In this document: piece after piece, positions 50,381 through 60,102 of the stretch | Numbering within the stretch: the stretch's first letter is position 1 | How the letters are laid out: each line of letters opens with the position of its first letter | Assembly (NCBI GenBank): GCA_023433505.1 | Contig: JAEZCO010000024.1 | Span: 1-64,000 of the forward strand | DNA length: 64,000 bases | Source: Bacillota bacterium | Lineage (GTDB): Bacteria > Bacillota > Clostridia > Acetivibrionales > DTU013 | Reading direction: 5' to 3' | Notes under the pieces: generated by a model | What the model saw: only the letters and a program-made list of their open reading frames with translations | Databases searched by the model: none | What the model was told of the DNA's origin: nothing | Translations under genes and position numbers: made by a program

Positions 50381-53300
50381 TTACTGCGCTCTGCGGCGTC
50401 TGCGGCAAACCAGCCAGACGGCTCCTGCAAGAATAAGAACCCCGCCTGCCGCAGACACTGTCACCGTGTCCAGCATAGCTCCCGATTTGGGCAAAGTCCC
50501 CGTGGGAACAGCGGGATCATCGATGACCACCCATCCCCGGGGTATCTTGTCATCGGGGATATCTTCCGTGGGAATATTGACGAACGAATACACATATGCC
50601 TTACCGGCCTCCACCTTCAGGGTCAGCCTGTCTGAGACGGTCCCGTATCCTGCGGGAGCTTTGGTTTCCTGCACAAAGTAGCTTCCGGGAGCAAGGCCGT
50701 CGAAGAGCACGAGTCCGCCGGTGTTTGAAACGGCTGTAGCCAGGACGCTTCCGGCTTTATCCGTCAGGGTGAATTCCGCTCCCGCCAGGGGCTTTGATTT
50801 TTCATCCAGCTTGTTGATTCTTATGGTGCCCGTGCCGGGAGATGTGCCGCCGTTCCCAGTACTTTCCGGTTTATCCTTATCCCCGGGATTTCCTCCGTTT
50901 TCAGGCGTTCCGGTATCGCTCCCCGCCGGCTTGTTGATAAAGGACAGTATTTTGGCGTCCTCTCCGTCTACCGTCACTGTGAGTCTTCCGGAGCTGAGGA
51001 CATATCCCTCCGGCGCTTTGCTCTCTTCTACCGTATAGTCCCCCGCGGACAAATCCTGGAAGCTTGCACGGCCATCCTTTCCGGTAACAGCCTTGCCAAG
51101 GAGCGTTCCGCTTCCATCATACAGCGAGAACTCCGCACCTGCCAGAGTGCTGCCCTTTTCATCGGTTTTTATCACCACGATGGTACCTCTGGCCGTTTCA
51201 GCCTTGTTCACAAAATCAAAAGTCTTTGTAGAACCGTCCATCTTCACATTGATAATCCTGTCACTCAGTACATAGCCGGCTGGCGCTGATGTTTCGCGTA
51301 TTGTGTAATTTCCTTGCGCAATATTTCCAAACAGTACTTTCCCTTTGTCGTCGGAAGTGGCAGTCCGCACCGCATTCCCTACGGCATTATAGAGGGTGAA
51401 TACAGCGCCTTTCAAAGGCTTTGAGGCTTCGTCCGTCTTAGTGATGATGACTGAGCCTGCAGACAGGTCGGGAATCCGCATATTTACGATCACACCGGGG
51501 GTCACCGTCACCACGATACCGGTTTTGGGCACATCCAGGCCAATGCTGGCACTTATCCTGGTCTCCGATTTATAATAGCCCGCCGGAGGGGTTGTCTCCT
51601 CGACGGTATAGTCTCCTACGGGAATCCCGCTAAATATGACACTCCCTTCGGCATCGCTGACGGCGTTCCCTATCGCTTTCCCTGCCTCGTTGTACAGGGT
51701 GAATTCTGCCCCTTGCAGCGGTTTGCCTTCGGACGTATTTTTTACAAACGAAATATTCCCTGAAGCTTTAGTATTATCAAGGGCTTCCGGAGTCACTGTC
51801 ACTACTGTGCCGGTTTTGGAAGCGTCCAATGCTACGCGGACGCTTATGATTTCGTTGCTCTTATAGAAGCCGGCGGGAGGATCAGTTTCCCGGACCGTAT
51901 AGTCGCCTATGGGAATTCCGGTGAACAGTACATTTCCGTTGCTATCGCTGACAGCTGTTCCCACTGCGCTGCCGTTCCCGTCGTAAAGTGTAAAACCGGC
52001 GCCTTCCAGCGGCTGCCCCGCTGCAGTATTTTTTCTGAAAGAAACGCTGCCCAGGGCCTTCACATTGCTAAAGGTGTAGGATAAGCCGGATTCTTCCGGA
52101 GTCAAACGGATTTTGACCGGCGTATCATCGAGCAGGTAGCCGTAAGGAGGCTCCACCTCTTGGAGATAATAGGTCTTGAACCGCAAGGAATCGAAAAGCG
52201 CCTCTCCTGAACCGGAGGTGGTTTGAAGGCTTCCCACCTGCTGGCCCTTCAAGTCGGTGAGCTTGAATTTTGCCCCGTTGAGCGTGGTCACCGGGTCGGA
52301 GGCGTCCACTTTTACAACGGCTATTCTGCCATTGCTTGCGCTGCCGCTGCCGCTAGCGTTGTCCACAACAACGTTTAAGCCGGACGTAGAAGCGGCTGCG
52401 CTTATTCCGGTACCGGACAGGGAAATGCTGTTGCTGACGGTCAGATTATCCACCATGACATCGGTAATGAATTCAAGCTGGTATGGGTCCGCGATCTGGC
52501 CGGGAACAGCGAAGGAAAATACCCTTGTCCCGGAATCATAGGAAGCCGTATAGAAATTGTCCGGAACAAGCTCCCCTTTTATAAGAGTTCCATCGGCGCT
52601 CAGAGACATCTTATAAAGCTTCACCGTGTCCAGATCCGGCACAAGGCCGCTTTGAAGGGTGTCGGAAAGCGATATGCCGCTTAACGTCAGGCTGTTGGTA
52701 TTGATGGGTATCTCCCATTGTATATAATCGCTGCCGGAATTGTAAACAGCTCTCTTCTCTACGACCTTGTTGACCACTGTCTGGCTTACGGAGGCAGTCG
52801 CCGTGCCGTAATCGGATTTAAAAACCACCTGGTTTGCAAAGGTCTTATCCCCCTGGGATAAAAGGGCGGCTTCTTTTACTTGTGTCTCATAGGTGATGGT
52901 ATATTTTTGATTAATGGCGCCCGTAAACGTATAAGTAAAGAAATCATTGTGGACTGTATCGGTATCAGGATACAACACCGGGGCGGGGATAAGGCCGCCT
53001 GCACTGCCGGTGACATCGCTGCCGCTTTCATTGGCCACCACGAGGGTGTCCGGCAAAAACTTCATGCCTGCGGGAATGGTATCCTCAATTCTTGCATTGG
53101 TCAGGGACAGTCTGTTGCGGTTTACCACGATCTGCCATTTCACCTTTCGCGTGACATAGTCATAGGAAATGGCAACCGCTTTGTCCACCACCTGGCTGTC
53201 AAAGTTCCGGGTGTTGCTCGAAGACTGCAGCCCATCTTTTACCCCCGTACCTGCTAATTTTACCGTGTTTCCATAGCCTACCGTACCATTGGCAAAAAGC

Positions 53301-55147
53301 CTGGAATGGTCTGTTATTCTGGTTTTGAAGGTGATGGTATAGGTGCTGTTGATGGTGCGCGGGGAAAGGTCGGTGGCTTTCCTGAACCTGTACGTTATCG
53401 TCCCTGATTTATTTGGGCCTGCCGTGCCGTCATAGGAAAATTCACCGTCAGTATCGTTGATGGAAAAGCTGCCGGAGATATACTCAAGCTCCAGAGGGAT
53501 GTCGTCAGTTACCACCGCGTCTGTTATGGCAACCTTGTTCCTGTTGACATAGATCGTCCAGGTAATCTCATCCTGTGAAGGACTATATTGACCCGACGCC
53601 GGAGAGGCAGTCTTGTAAATCACATCCTTGCCGATTCCTACCCCATAACTGTCGGAGGGAGTGCCCAAAGCCCCCTGCTCCGTCCACTTAAGCACGGCGC
53701 TGTTTGTAAAGGTCTTTTGAGCATTGCTGTTAAGATAGGCATTAGGATTGGTTACCACTGTATCGTAATAAAGGATTTTCTCTCCGCTCAGCGGACCGTT
53801 GAAGCTGTACTTCAGCGTTTGTGTGCCGTCTCCGTTGGAGACAAGGCTGTATTGCCCCGGAGCAGGAGGATTATTGACCGTATCCTGAGATACAACTGCC
53901 GCTCCAAGCTTCACGGAATCAGCCACAAGGCCCAGCCCGTCGGGGAGGATATCCGTAATCACAGCTCCGTTTATTGCCTGGACAGAGTTGCTGTTGACGG
54001 TTATCCGCCAGTGGATGAGCCTGATATTGGCATCATTAGCGCTGCTGCCGTCCGCCTGCCCGTATTTTTGTATCCAATTGGTGGACACCCTCCCCGTGGC
54101 AGTGCCCTTCGTATCGCCGCCAATTTTTACCGTTGCCGTATTGCTGAATTGGGTGGACTCATTGGAGCCGCTTTCAGTGTTAAAGGCGCCATTCACGGGC
54201 CGTGTCTTGTAAGTTATGACCTGCGTACCCTCGATTTCCTCTGTAAAAGAGTAAATGATCTTCCTTGCGGCAGGTTCGAAACCAAGCTCCGAGTCCGCTG
54301 CGGCGACTGCGTTTACTACAAATGAATTATTTACAAAGCTCTGATTGGCGCTGTACACATCCTCCACTACAACACTGCCTGTCTTCTGGCTGGGCGTCAC
54401 ATTGACCGTCCAGTCGATGGTGTTGTCTGAGGCGTTATAGTTACCGTTTTTGGTTACCGTTGCGGTCACATTCACCGGAGGAGGCGGCGATTGCTTAATT
54501 GTAACGGAAAAGGAGGTTCCTGCGAACATGAAGTTTATGGTGGCCTCCGTCCCCGGGGCGGTGATCAGATTTGTAAAGGTGCCGTCGATTTGAAATTGGC
54601 ACATTACGTTGGAATTGGCCACCGCATAGCTTGAAAAATATACGATTATGTAGTCTTTGCCGTCTGTGGTGCTGTGTTCTATTTTTAATGTCCCCACAAT
54701 GTTGTCACTGTCATCCTTCAAGGACAGTCCCTCGGTGGGAACTGCAAAATTGATCCCTTCCGGCAGTGGAATCGCATAATAATCATTCTCATTATAATCA
54801 TATTCTTCATAGTCTGGATCCCCGGCAGGAAGCCCGTTGTTGTCCGGCAGGCGGAAGGTATGATTGATCTTGATTTTCGCTCCGGCAGGTATGTTGGTAT
54901 ATTTCCCTGATGAATCGGGAGTGATGGGAGAGCCGGCGCCTGTGGTCAATGCAATTGAGGTGTTGTCCTCATCGATCACCACTTTGTCGGTGACATCCTG
55001 GCCGGCGGGGCCGGTATCTGCCATTATCCATCCGATGGGCACGGACAGCTGAAGAATCATGGCTGTCAAAACAGCCAGCAGCAGGGCTTTTCTTGTTCTC
55101 TTTCTTAAAGCCCTTCGCATTCTCAAATATTTTTCTGTTCTGGTCAT
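50381..55147 (-). CDS. large cell-wall-anchored adhesin/pilin with CnaB repeats
   Basis: A 1588-residue surface protein. Residues 1-45 are a long basic signal peptide. Residues 45-235 form an adhesin-like N-terminal domain. Residues about 240-940 contain five repeats of an Ig-like/collagen-binding type, each with a W.I.VN.N motif such as IDWTVNV, ITWTIYVNRN, VKWQIVVNRN. About 940-1515 hold six CnaB domains (pattern GAEFTLYD..G, ETxxPAGY) that usually form Lys-Asn isopeptide bonds. The C-terminal sorting signal is LPKSG (1552-1556, Ser in place of Thr), a hydrophobic stretch and RRRRR. It is anchored by the downstream class D sortase and probably mediates adhesion or scaffold building; the ligand is unknown. 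Confidence 0.93.
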   Translation of the reverse strand: MTRTEKYLRMRRALRKRTRKALLLAVLTAMILQLSVPIGWIMADTGPAGQDVTDKVVIDEDNTSIALTTGAGSPITPDSSGKYTNIPAGAKIKINHTFRLPDNNGLPAGDPDYEEYDYNENDYYAIPLPEGINFAVPTEGLSLKDDSDNIVGTLKIEHSTTDGKDYIIVYFSSYAVANSNVMCQFQIDGTFTNLITAPGTEATINFMFAGTSFSVTIKQSPPPPVNVTATVTKNGNYNASDNTIDWTVNVTPSQKTGSVVVEDVYSANQSFVNNSFVVNAVAAADSELGFEPAARKIIYSFTEEIEGTQVITYKTRPVNGAFNTESGSNESTQFSNTATVKIGGDTKGTATGRVSTNWIQKYGQADGSSANDANIRLIHWRITVNSNSVQAINGAVITDILPDGLGLVADSVKLGAAVVSQDTVNNPPAPGQYSLVSNGDGTQTLKYSFNGPLSGEKILYYDTVVTNPNAYLNSNAQKTFTNSAVLKWTEQGALGTPSDSYGVGIGKDVIYKTASPASGQYSPSQDEITWTIYVNRNKVAITDAVVTDDIPLELEYISGSFSINDTDGEFSYDGTAGPNKSGTITYRFRKATDLSPRTINSTYTITFKTRITDHSRLFANGTVGYGNTVKLAGTGVKDGLQSSSNTRNFDSQVVDKAVAISYDYVTRKVKWQIVVNRNRLSLTNARIEDTIPAGMKFLPDTLVVANESGSDVTGSAGGLIPAPVLYPDTDTVHNDFFTYTFTGAINQKYTITYETQVKEAALLSQGDKTFANQVVFKSDYGTATASVSQTVVNKVVEKRAVYNSGSDYIQWEIPINTNSLTLSGISLSDTLQSGLVPDLDTVKLYKMSLSADGTLIKGELVPDNFYTASYDSGTRVFSFAVPGQIADPYQLEFITDVMVDNLTVSNSISLSGTGISAAASTSGLNVVVDNASGSGSASNGRIAVVKVDASDPVTTLNGAKFKLTDLKGQQVGSLQTTSGSGEALFDSLRFKTYYLQEVEPPYGYLLDDTPVKIRLTPEESGLSYTFSNVKALGSVSFRKNTAAGQPLEGAGFTLYDGNGSAVGTAVSDSNGNVLFTGIPIGDYTVRETDPPAGFYKSNEIISVRVALDASKTGTVVTVTPEALDNTKASGNISFVKNTSEGKPLQGAEFTLYNEAGKAIGNAVSDAEGSVIFSGIPVGDYTVEETTPPAGYYKSETRISASIGLDVPKTGIVVTVTPGVIVNMRIPDLSAGSVIITKTDEASKPLKGAVFTLYNAVGNAVRTATSDDKGKVLFGNIAQGNYTIRETSAPAGYVLSDRIINVKMDGSTKTFDFVNKAETARGTIVVIKTDEKGSTLAGAEFSLYDGSGTLLGKAVTGKDGRASFQDLSAGDYTVEESKAPEGYVLSSGRLTVTVDGEDAKILSFINKPAGSDTGTPENGGNPGDKDKPESTGNGGTSPGTGTIRINKLDEKSKPLAGAEFTLTDKAGSVLATAVSNTGGLVLFDGLAPGSYFVQETKAPAGYGTVSDRLTLKVEAGKAYVYSFVNIPTEDIPDDKIPRGWVVIDDPAVPTGTLPKSGAMLDTVTVSAAGGVLILAGAVWLVCRRRRRAQ

Positions 55148-55291
55148 TAGCCTTCTCCTTTAATTGATATTTCCGTTTATAGATACCCCGCCTTTTTTTC
55201 AATATAACATTAAAAAATTTCCAATAGGGCCGAAATAGCAGGAGTATCAAGGCTTGTCAACTGAACAGAAAAAAATACCTGCTGATATTCC

Positions 55292-55912
55292 TCAATCCAT
55301 ACCTTTCCCCAGGGCCAGGAGCGTCTCCATAATAGCATGGGCATTCATATTTTTCCCGCTGGAGGTTTTATTTTTATGATTGGCAGTCCGGACGGTCAAA
55401 TAATAATCTTCCGAAGGGAAACCCACTCCCAGCAGTAAAGGGATGAATTTCATGGGAATTGCATACGTATGGCCTTCGATCCCCGGGACCTCCGCATTGA
55501 TTTCCGGATGGCCGCTCAAATCCAGCTTGCATTTGTTTACAAAGGGGTCTAAAGGTTCCAATACTCCGGTATTGATGAATTTACTCAGTGTATTGCCATC
55601 CATCAATACAATTTGGGCCCCTTCGGCGACAAATTCCATATCCACCCGCGGTCCCATCAATGGTACAAATCCCGTCTCCTTATTTTTGTCTCCGGTCACA
55701 TCCTGAATCTTTTCTGCGAAAGACTGATTCAAATACGCTTCTGCTTCCTGAGAGATTGTACGGCCGTCGGTTACATATGCAATATCAACATCATGGGCAA
55801 GTTTACCGTGATTTAATTTTAAGATCATAACGAAAGCTATGATTGCAAATATCCCAACAATCACTTTAACTTTGTGATAATACCAGAAATTCTCCAGCGT
55901 TTTCTTATTCAT
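55292..55912 (-). CDS. membrane-anchored protein of unknown function
   Basis: A 206-residue protein with one N-terminal transmembrane helix (residues 13-32, VKVIVGIFAIIAFVMIL) and an extracytoplasmic part. That part contains HDVDIAYVTDGRTISQEAEA, VLMDGNTLSKFINTGVLEPL and GHTYAIPMKFIPLLLGVG, recalling the ligand-binding lobe of ABC solute-binding proteins (LDPFV, IEGHTYAIP). It is much too short to be a complete one. I could not assign a function. It lies 104 bases after the pseudo-hydrolase gene and could be the third gene of the MerR operon. Confidence 0.75.
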   Translation of the reverse strand: MNKKTLENFWYYHKVKVIVGIFAIIAFVMILKLNHGKLAHDVDIAYVTDGRTISQEAEAYLNQSFAEKIQDVTGDKNKETGFVPLMGPRVDMEFVAEGAQIVLMDGNTLSKFINTGVLEPLDPFVNKCKLDLSGHPEINAEVPGIEGHTYAIPMKFIPLLLGVGFPSEDYYLTVRTANHKNKTSSGKNMNAHAIMETLLALGKGMD

Positions 55913-56016
55913 TCACTCTTCCCCTTTTGCAATAATTTTGCATTCATGCCTTTACCCTACATATTCTTCTATTATTGAAGCCCGCCTCATTCATAAGCCG
56001 TCATGTTCTTGAAGCC

Positions 56017-57459
56017 TTATTCACTCGCCAATCCGCCTTCCAGCTTCTCGCATACTCCCCACAGAGGGGAAAACAATTCATACCCGACCCCGCCTTCCTG
56101 AAATGTAATCCGGTGCTCCATTTCAAAATTCATGCTGAGATTCAGCATTTTTGCAATAAAGGTGTTTGAATCCTGCCAGTAGCCTTTATAGGCTTCATTT
56201 CCCGTAATCCGGTATACATCGTCCAGTCCTGCGGGCGCTTCCATAATACCCCCGTCATAGAAGGCTTTAAAGATGCAGGAATCCTTGTGGCAGAAATCCA
56301 AAGAGATCCCTTGGATGTGCGACGGGGTATTGAAAACAAACTTCCGGCCCGAAATCTTCGGGGCAATCTCCGGCAGGGGCGGTACAGGCTTTGGCTCCGG
56401 CGGAGCTTTGATCTCGTTGATAAGCTCCGTCAGCTTGTCCTGATTTTGCCTATTCGCCTGGCCTGTATCTGCAAACCTGGCCGCAGGAATAATAAAGGAT
56501 TCCATCAGCGTCTCAGGCCAAAAAAGCTCATCTACCGGCAGTGACGCCATGATCACCGCCACAAGCTTCAAGTTTGGCACCACCGAAAGGTACTGTCCAT
56601 TGACGCCTTTGGCGGAATAGCCGCCGAAACGGTTTATATTCCATTGATAGCCGCCGCCGTAAAAGCTCCATGGGCCTTCGGGGGTGTCAATGTGCTTTTT
56701 GGTGGACAGGCTGATCCAGCTTTCAGGGATGATCTGCATCCCTTCCCACTTCCCTTTCTGCAGATACAGCTGGCCGATTTTGGCAAGGCCTTCGGCCGTC
56801 ATGGAAAGTCCGCTGCCCCCGATGCTGATGCCATTATTGTCACTGGACCATACCGCCCCGTTGATTCCCAGAGGCTTAAAGAGTTTTTCCTCCGCATAGG
56901 CTGCCGTACTCATGCCCGTGACCTTCTGCAGGACGGCAGATAAAAGGTGGGGAGCTCCGACGCAGTGGTTGTATCTTTTGCCGGCCTCCTCCCTCATTGG
57001 CTGTGCAAGGATGAAGCCGACAGGATCGTCGCTTAGGATCATCCTGTCGAAATAGTTGTTTTCGCCGAATACGTTGTTCACATCATCCCATACCAGGCCG
57101 GCAGCCATTTGCAGAAGATGCTCTATGGTAATTTCTTTCTTGCGCTGATCTTCCGGGTCTACGGTATATTCAGGAAGATACCCGAGGACTTTATCCCCGA
57201 GATCTCCTATCAACCCTTCGCCAAGCGCGATACCCACTAAAGCGGAAATAACACTTGCCGTGCAGCAATTTAAATAATAGGCTACTTCGCCATGAAAGGG
57301 ATAAAAATGCACATCGGCTACAGCATAACCGTTCCGCAGGACAAGCAGGCTCTGCACCTTCTGTTTGCTGTTTCTTAAATACATTATAAGCTTGTACAGC
57401 TTTTCGCAATTCATTCTCTGCTCAACAGGAGTGGACCTCCTCATATTTGCCGTATTCAT
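56017..57459 (-). CDS. beta-lactamase-fold serine hydrolase homologue lacking catalytic Ser and Lys
   Basis: A 480-residue protein with the penicillin-binding/beta-lactamase (class C) fold, without signal peptide. The helix that should carry SxxK reads LNCCTASVISALVGIA (Cys65, Ala68) against the usual LYSVTKSFTSALIGIA, so both the nucleophile and the general-base Lys are replaced. The rest of the fold is intact: HLLQMAAGL, the Tyr region RYNHCVGAPHLLSAVL and GGGYQWN. A C-terminal 110-residue beta domain follows. It is probably a non-catalytic sensor or binder. The ATG overlaps the stop of the regulator gene by 4 bases, so translation is coupled. Confidence 0.87.
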   Translation of the reverse strand: MNTANMRRSTPVEQRMNCEKLYKLIMYLRNSKQKVQSLLVLRNGYAVADVHFYPFHGEVAYYLNCCTASVISALVGIALGEGLIGDLGDKVLGYLPEYTVDPEDQRKKEITIEHLLQMAAGLVWDDVNNVFGENNYFDRMILSDDPVGFILAQPMREEAGKRYNHCVGAPHLLSAVLQKVTGMSTAAYAEEKLFKPLGINGAVWSSDNNGISIGGSGLSMTAEGLAKIGQLYLQKGKWEGMQIIPESWISLSTKKHIDTPEGPWSFYGGGYQWNINRFGGYSAKGVNGQYLSVVPNLKLVAVIMASLPVDELFWPETLMESFIIPAARFADTGQANRQNQDKLTELINEIKAPPEPKPVPPLPEIAPKISGRKFVFNTPSHIQGISLDFCHKDSCIFKAFYDGGIMEAPAGLDDVYRITGNEAYKGYWQDSNTFIAKMLNLSMNFEMEHRITFQEGGVGYELFSPLWGVCEKLEGGLASE

Positions 57460-59198
57460 AGCTGCGGTCCTTTCTCCTCAATGGGGATATAAATCCTGAT
57501 ATCTGAATCCGAACGGCCGGAGGCGTTCAAATACAGGTGGAAGCCGGGTCTGTCAACCCATTGGTACCCGGAGGCGGGAAGCCAATGCTGATAGATATAG
57601 ACAATGGTTTCAATCACCTTATACGGCAGCGGCCCTCCATTGACCGTAAATATTGCATAATTTCCTGCCGGAATAAGTTCACCTGTCATTCCGGCAGGAA
57701 TATTCTCCAAAGAACTTACCTGCTCACCGGCAATATAGGAATAATACTCCTCCTTTCGCCGGCAGTTTACGCCATAGCGGATACCCGGCCTTACTCGGTT
57801 CGGTATATTCTCACATACTCTCTTTGCATGATATTCTTCTTCCTCAAATTTAGGAATCCTGGCGAACCCCTCTCCGTCCTTATCGGTTGTTATCAGCTCA
57901 AGGCCGATGATCATGAAGGAATCCACAACTGCGATCTCAGGCTGGATATGAGTGGCAGATGCATACAGCATTCTCATCCTCATATACGCAATATGGAATA
58001 TGACTGGCATCAGTGTCTGATATGGCTGTCCGGCCGGGCTTATTTCGTGTGTCCATAGAAATCCTGCAGCCATGTCCAGAGCTCTGTCAAGCTCCCAGTT
58101 GCTGCTGCTGAAAGCCGACGCTTCAGTCAATACGTAGAATGGACCCACATAGCGGTCCCGCTTTATTGCATTATCTACAAGGCGGGTCAGATAAAAAGCC
58201 TGTATCCCGCCTGAATCAATGATTCCATTGACAGCATTCAGGACTTCCTGTTTGGTTGTATGATTTTCCTCAAGACCGACGGTTTCACATATCCGCCGGA
58301 TGCTTTTTTCATTGAGCTGGCCGGCAAGCTCCAGCATTTCAAGGGCTCTTGCGAAGACAGCAGCAACCAGCTTCATCTCCAGTACGGGCAGCGGGTCCTC
58401 CATGGTGTAATCCACTCCTAAAAGCGTATTGCACAGGTCCGCTACAATATGTTTGTAAGAAATATCCTCTTCAGGCTGGTATATTCCGGAGTCCCGGACA
58501 GTCTCACCGATCTTGTTAATGATGGTACCGCCAAAGTTCTGGGGATTATATATATCCTGCAGGTTTGACCCATCCGTCAGGTGTACATGGCTTAGCCCCC
58601 AGAAGCGCCTGTGGCTTACAAAAAAATTCTCCAGGAGTTCCCCGTCCTCCCGCCCTACGATAAAGGGCAGGTATAAAGGATTTAAATCCTCGGAGAGGCA
58701 GGCTCTCAGCACCTCAAGGTCCGTATCCTCCATCAGGCGGTTTGATTTCTCCGCTGGGGAAAATTCCTCCGGCAGCTCCGGCGCTTCATCTTTCTTTTGG
58801 TCTGACAGGAGATCGTTTAATAATTTGAAGCTGTCGATGTTTTCATTTTCTTGCCTGCTGCAGGCCATGAGAAATTCATTGAGAAGATCGATGCATTGAT
58901 TGAACAGCGCAGACTTTTTTGTCAGCGACTTCAGCCGGCTGTTTATGATTTCGATGATAATATTTTTATTTCCATTGCAGGTAATGATGGAGGAAGTCTC
59001 TTTCAGGGTAAAACCCATGCCCTTCAGGAGCAATATCTGATATACCCTGTTGGATTGCGCCTCTCCGTACAAACGGTAGTTGGAAGCCGCATCCCTGTCG
59101 CTTTCCAGCAAGCCGATATTTTCGTAATGCCTGACGGCTCTTGCGGAAATACCGAATTTTTGAGCGATTTGTCCCACGGTAAACTTGTTTTCAATCAT
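57456..59198 (-). CDS. MerR-family regulator with central unknown domain and GyrI-like ligand domain
   Basis: A 580-residue regulator. Residues 1-75 are a MerR winged helix-turn-helix (TVGQIAQKFGISARAVRHYENIG, ASNYRLYGE). Residues 80-130 look like the dimerisation coiled coil. Residues about 150-425 have no recognised match and are helical. Residues 430-580 resemble the GyrI/AraC effector-binding fold (RYGVNCRRKEEYYSYIAG, GELIPAGNYAIFTVNG, WLPASGYQW, IRIYIPIEE). BmrR-like MerR proteins have HTH plus GyrI; the 275-residue insert between them is unusual. GGGGGG precedes the start. It is self-promoted from a MerR-type promoter and overlaps the pseudo-hydrolase gene. Confidence 0.9.
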   Translation of the reverse strand: MIENKFTVGQIAQKFGISARAVRHYENIGLLESDRDAASNYRLYGEAQSNRVYQILLLKGMGFTLKETSSIITCNGNKNIIIEIINSRLKSLTKKSALFNQCIDLLNEFLMACSRQENENIDSFKLLNDLLSDQKKDEAPELPEEFSPAEKSNRLMEDTDLEVLRACLSEDLNPLYLPFIVGREDGELLENFFVSHRRFWGLSHVHLTDGSNLQDIYNPQNFGGTIINKIGETVRDSGIYQPEEDISYKHIVADLCNTLLGVDYTMEDPLPVLEMKLVAAVFARALEMLELAGQLNEKSIRRICETVGLEENHTTKQEVLNAVNGIIDSGGIQAFYLTRLVDNAIKRDRYVGPFYVLTEASAFSSSNWELDRALDMAAGFLWTHEISPAGQPYQTLMPVIFHIAYMRMRMLYASATHIQPEIAVVDSFMIIGLELITTDKDGEGFARIPKFEEEEYHAKRVCENIPNRVRPGIRYGVNCRRKEEYYSYIAGEQVSSLENIPAGMTGELIPAGNYAIFTVNGGPLPYKVIETIVYIYQHWLPASGYQWVDRPGFHLYLNASGRSDSDIRIYIPIEEKGPQL

Positions 59199-59234
59199 AT
59201 TCCCCCCTGGTAATCATTGACTTTCCATGTAATG

Positions 59235-59265
59235 ATTATAAAGGTTGTCGTTACGACAATGTCAA
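59235..59265 (-). promoter_or_regulatory. MerR-type promoter with 19-bp spacer
   Basis: Minus strand: consensus -35 TTGACA (59260-59265) and -10 TATAAT (59235-59240) with a 19-base spacer. Inside the spacer lies the palindrome TTGTCG-TAA-CGACAA (59245-59259). This is the arrangement used by MerR activators, which twist an overlong spacer into alignment. It lies 36 bases upstream of the regulator start, so autoregulation is likely. Confidence 0.9.
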
Positions 59266-59365
59266 TAGCTTTTTGCAATTATTCATAACCGGGGGGTGAC
59301 AAGCAGTGTAAAACTCAAAGAAATTAAGGATTTTAAAACAGACGAAGAACCATACCCTATCCGGT

Positions 59366-60067
59366 TTAGCCGATTCTTATAGGTTTGAACAGCAAGTAAT
59401 CTGCCGACACAAGCTTGAATTCCACACCGTTATGCACGCCCTCTACCGCATTTTTAAAGGCGTCGCCATGCAGATGTCCGTATAGGCAAAGGCTAACGCC
59501 ATACTTTTGCAGGATCTCCAGGAATTCCGAAAAAACGCCTTTGGAATTGAAAACAGGATAATGCATAGCGGCAATCAGCCTGTCGCCCGGCAGTACTTCC
59601 ACACTTTTCAGCGAAAGCTCCAGCCTTTGGAGCTCTCTTTGGTATATTTTCCGGTCTTCGGCGCTAAAGCCGTCATCTCCGGGCATCTTCCAGCCCCGGG
59701 TGCCGCAAAGGATATTGTTGCCAACCTTGAAGCTGTTGTTATGCATGAAGCGGATGGTGGAAAAACCATTCACCGAAAGAAAATTATCCAGCTTGCTCAA
59801 GGTGGTCCACCAGTAATCGTGATTGCCCTTGGAAATAATCTTTTTTCCCGGCAGGGAATCGATGAGCTTAAAATCCTCCACAGCATTCTCAAGGTATGTG
59901 GCCCAGGAAATGTCACCAGGAACAACCACCGTATCCTCCTCAGATACAACCGCCTGCCAGTTCTCCTTTATCCTGTCCATATAATTGTGCCATCGGGCTC
60001 CGAATACATCCATTGGTTTATCCGTGCTTAAAGCCAGATGGAGGTCAGATATTGCGTATAATGCCAT
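59366..60067 (-). CDS. metallophosphoesterase
   Basis: A 233-residue calcineurin-like phosphoesterase. The five metal motifs are clear: ISDLHLAL, VVPGDISWATY, SKGNHDYWW, AAMHYPVF and CLYGHLHGDAF. No signal peptide, so it is cytoplasmic; the substrate (nucleotide, phosphodiester or RNA) is unknown. AAGGAGT precedes the start. It follows uvrC by 35 bases on the same strand, so it is the last gene of an HPr-uvrC-phosphoesterase unit. Confidence 0.92.
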   Translation of the reverse strand: MALYAISDLHLALSTDKPMDVFGARWHNYMDRIKENWQAVVSEEDTVVVPGDISWATYLENAVEDFKLIDSLPGKKIISKGNHDYWWTTLSKLDNFLSVNGFSTIRFMHNNSFKVGNNILCGTRGWKMPGDDGFSAEDRKIYQRELQRLELSLKSVEVLPGDRLIAAMHYPVFNSKGVFSEFLEILQKYGVSLCLYGHLHGDAFKNAVEGVHNGVEFKLVSADYLLFKPIRIG

Positions 60068-60102
60068 TCAAAGTAACTCCTTGGTTTTATGCATACTACC
60101 TG

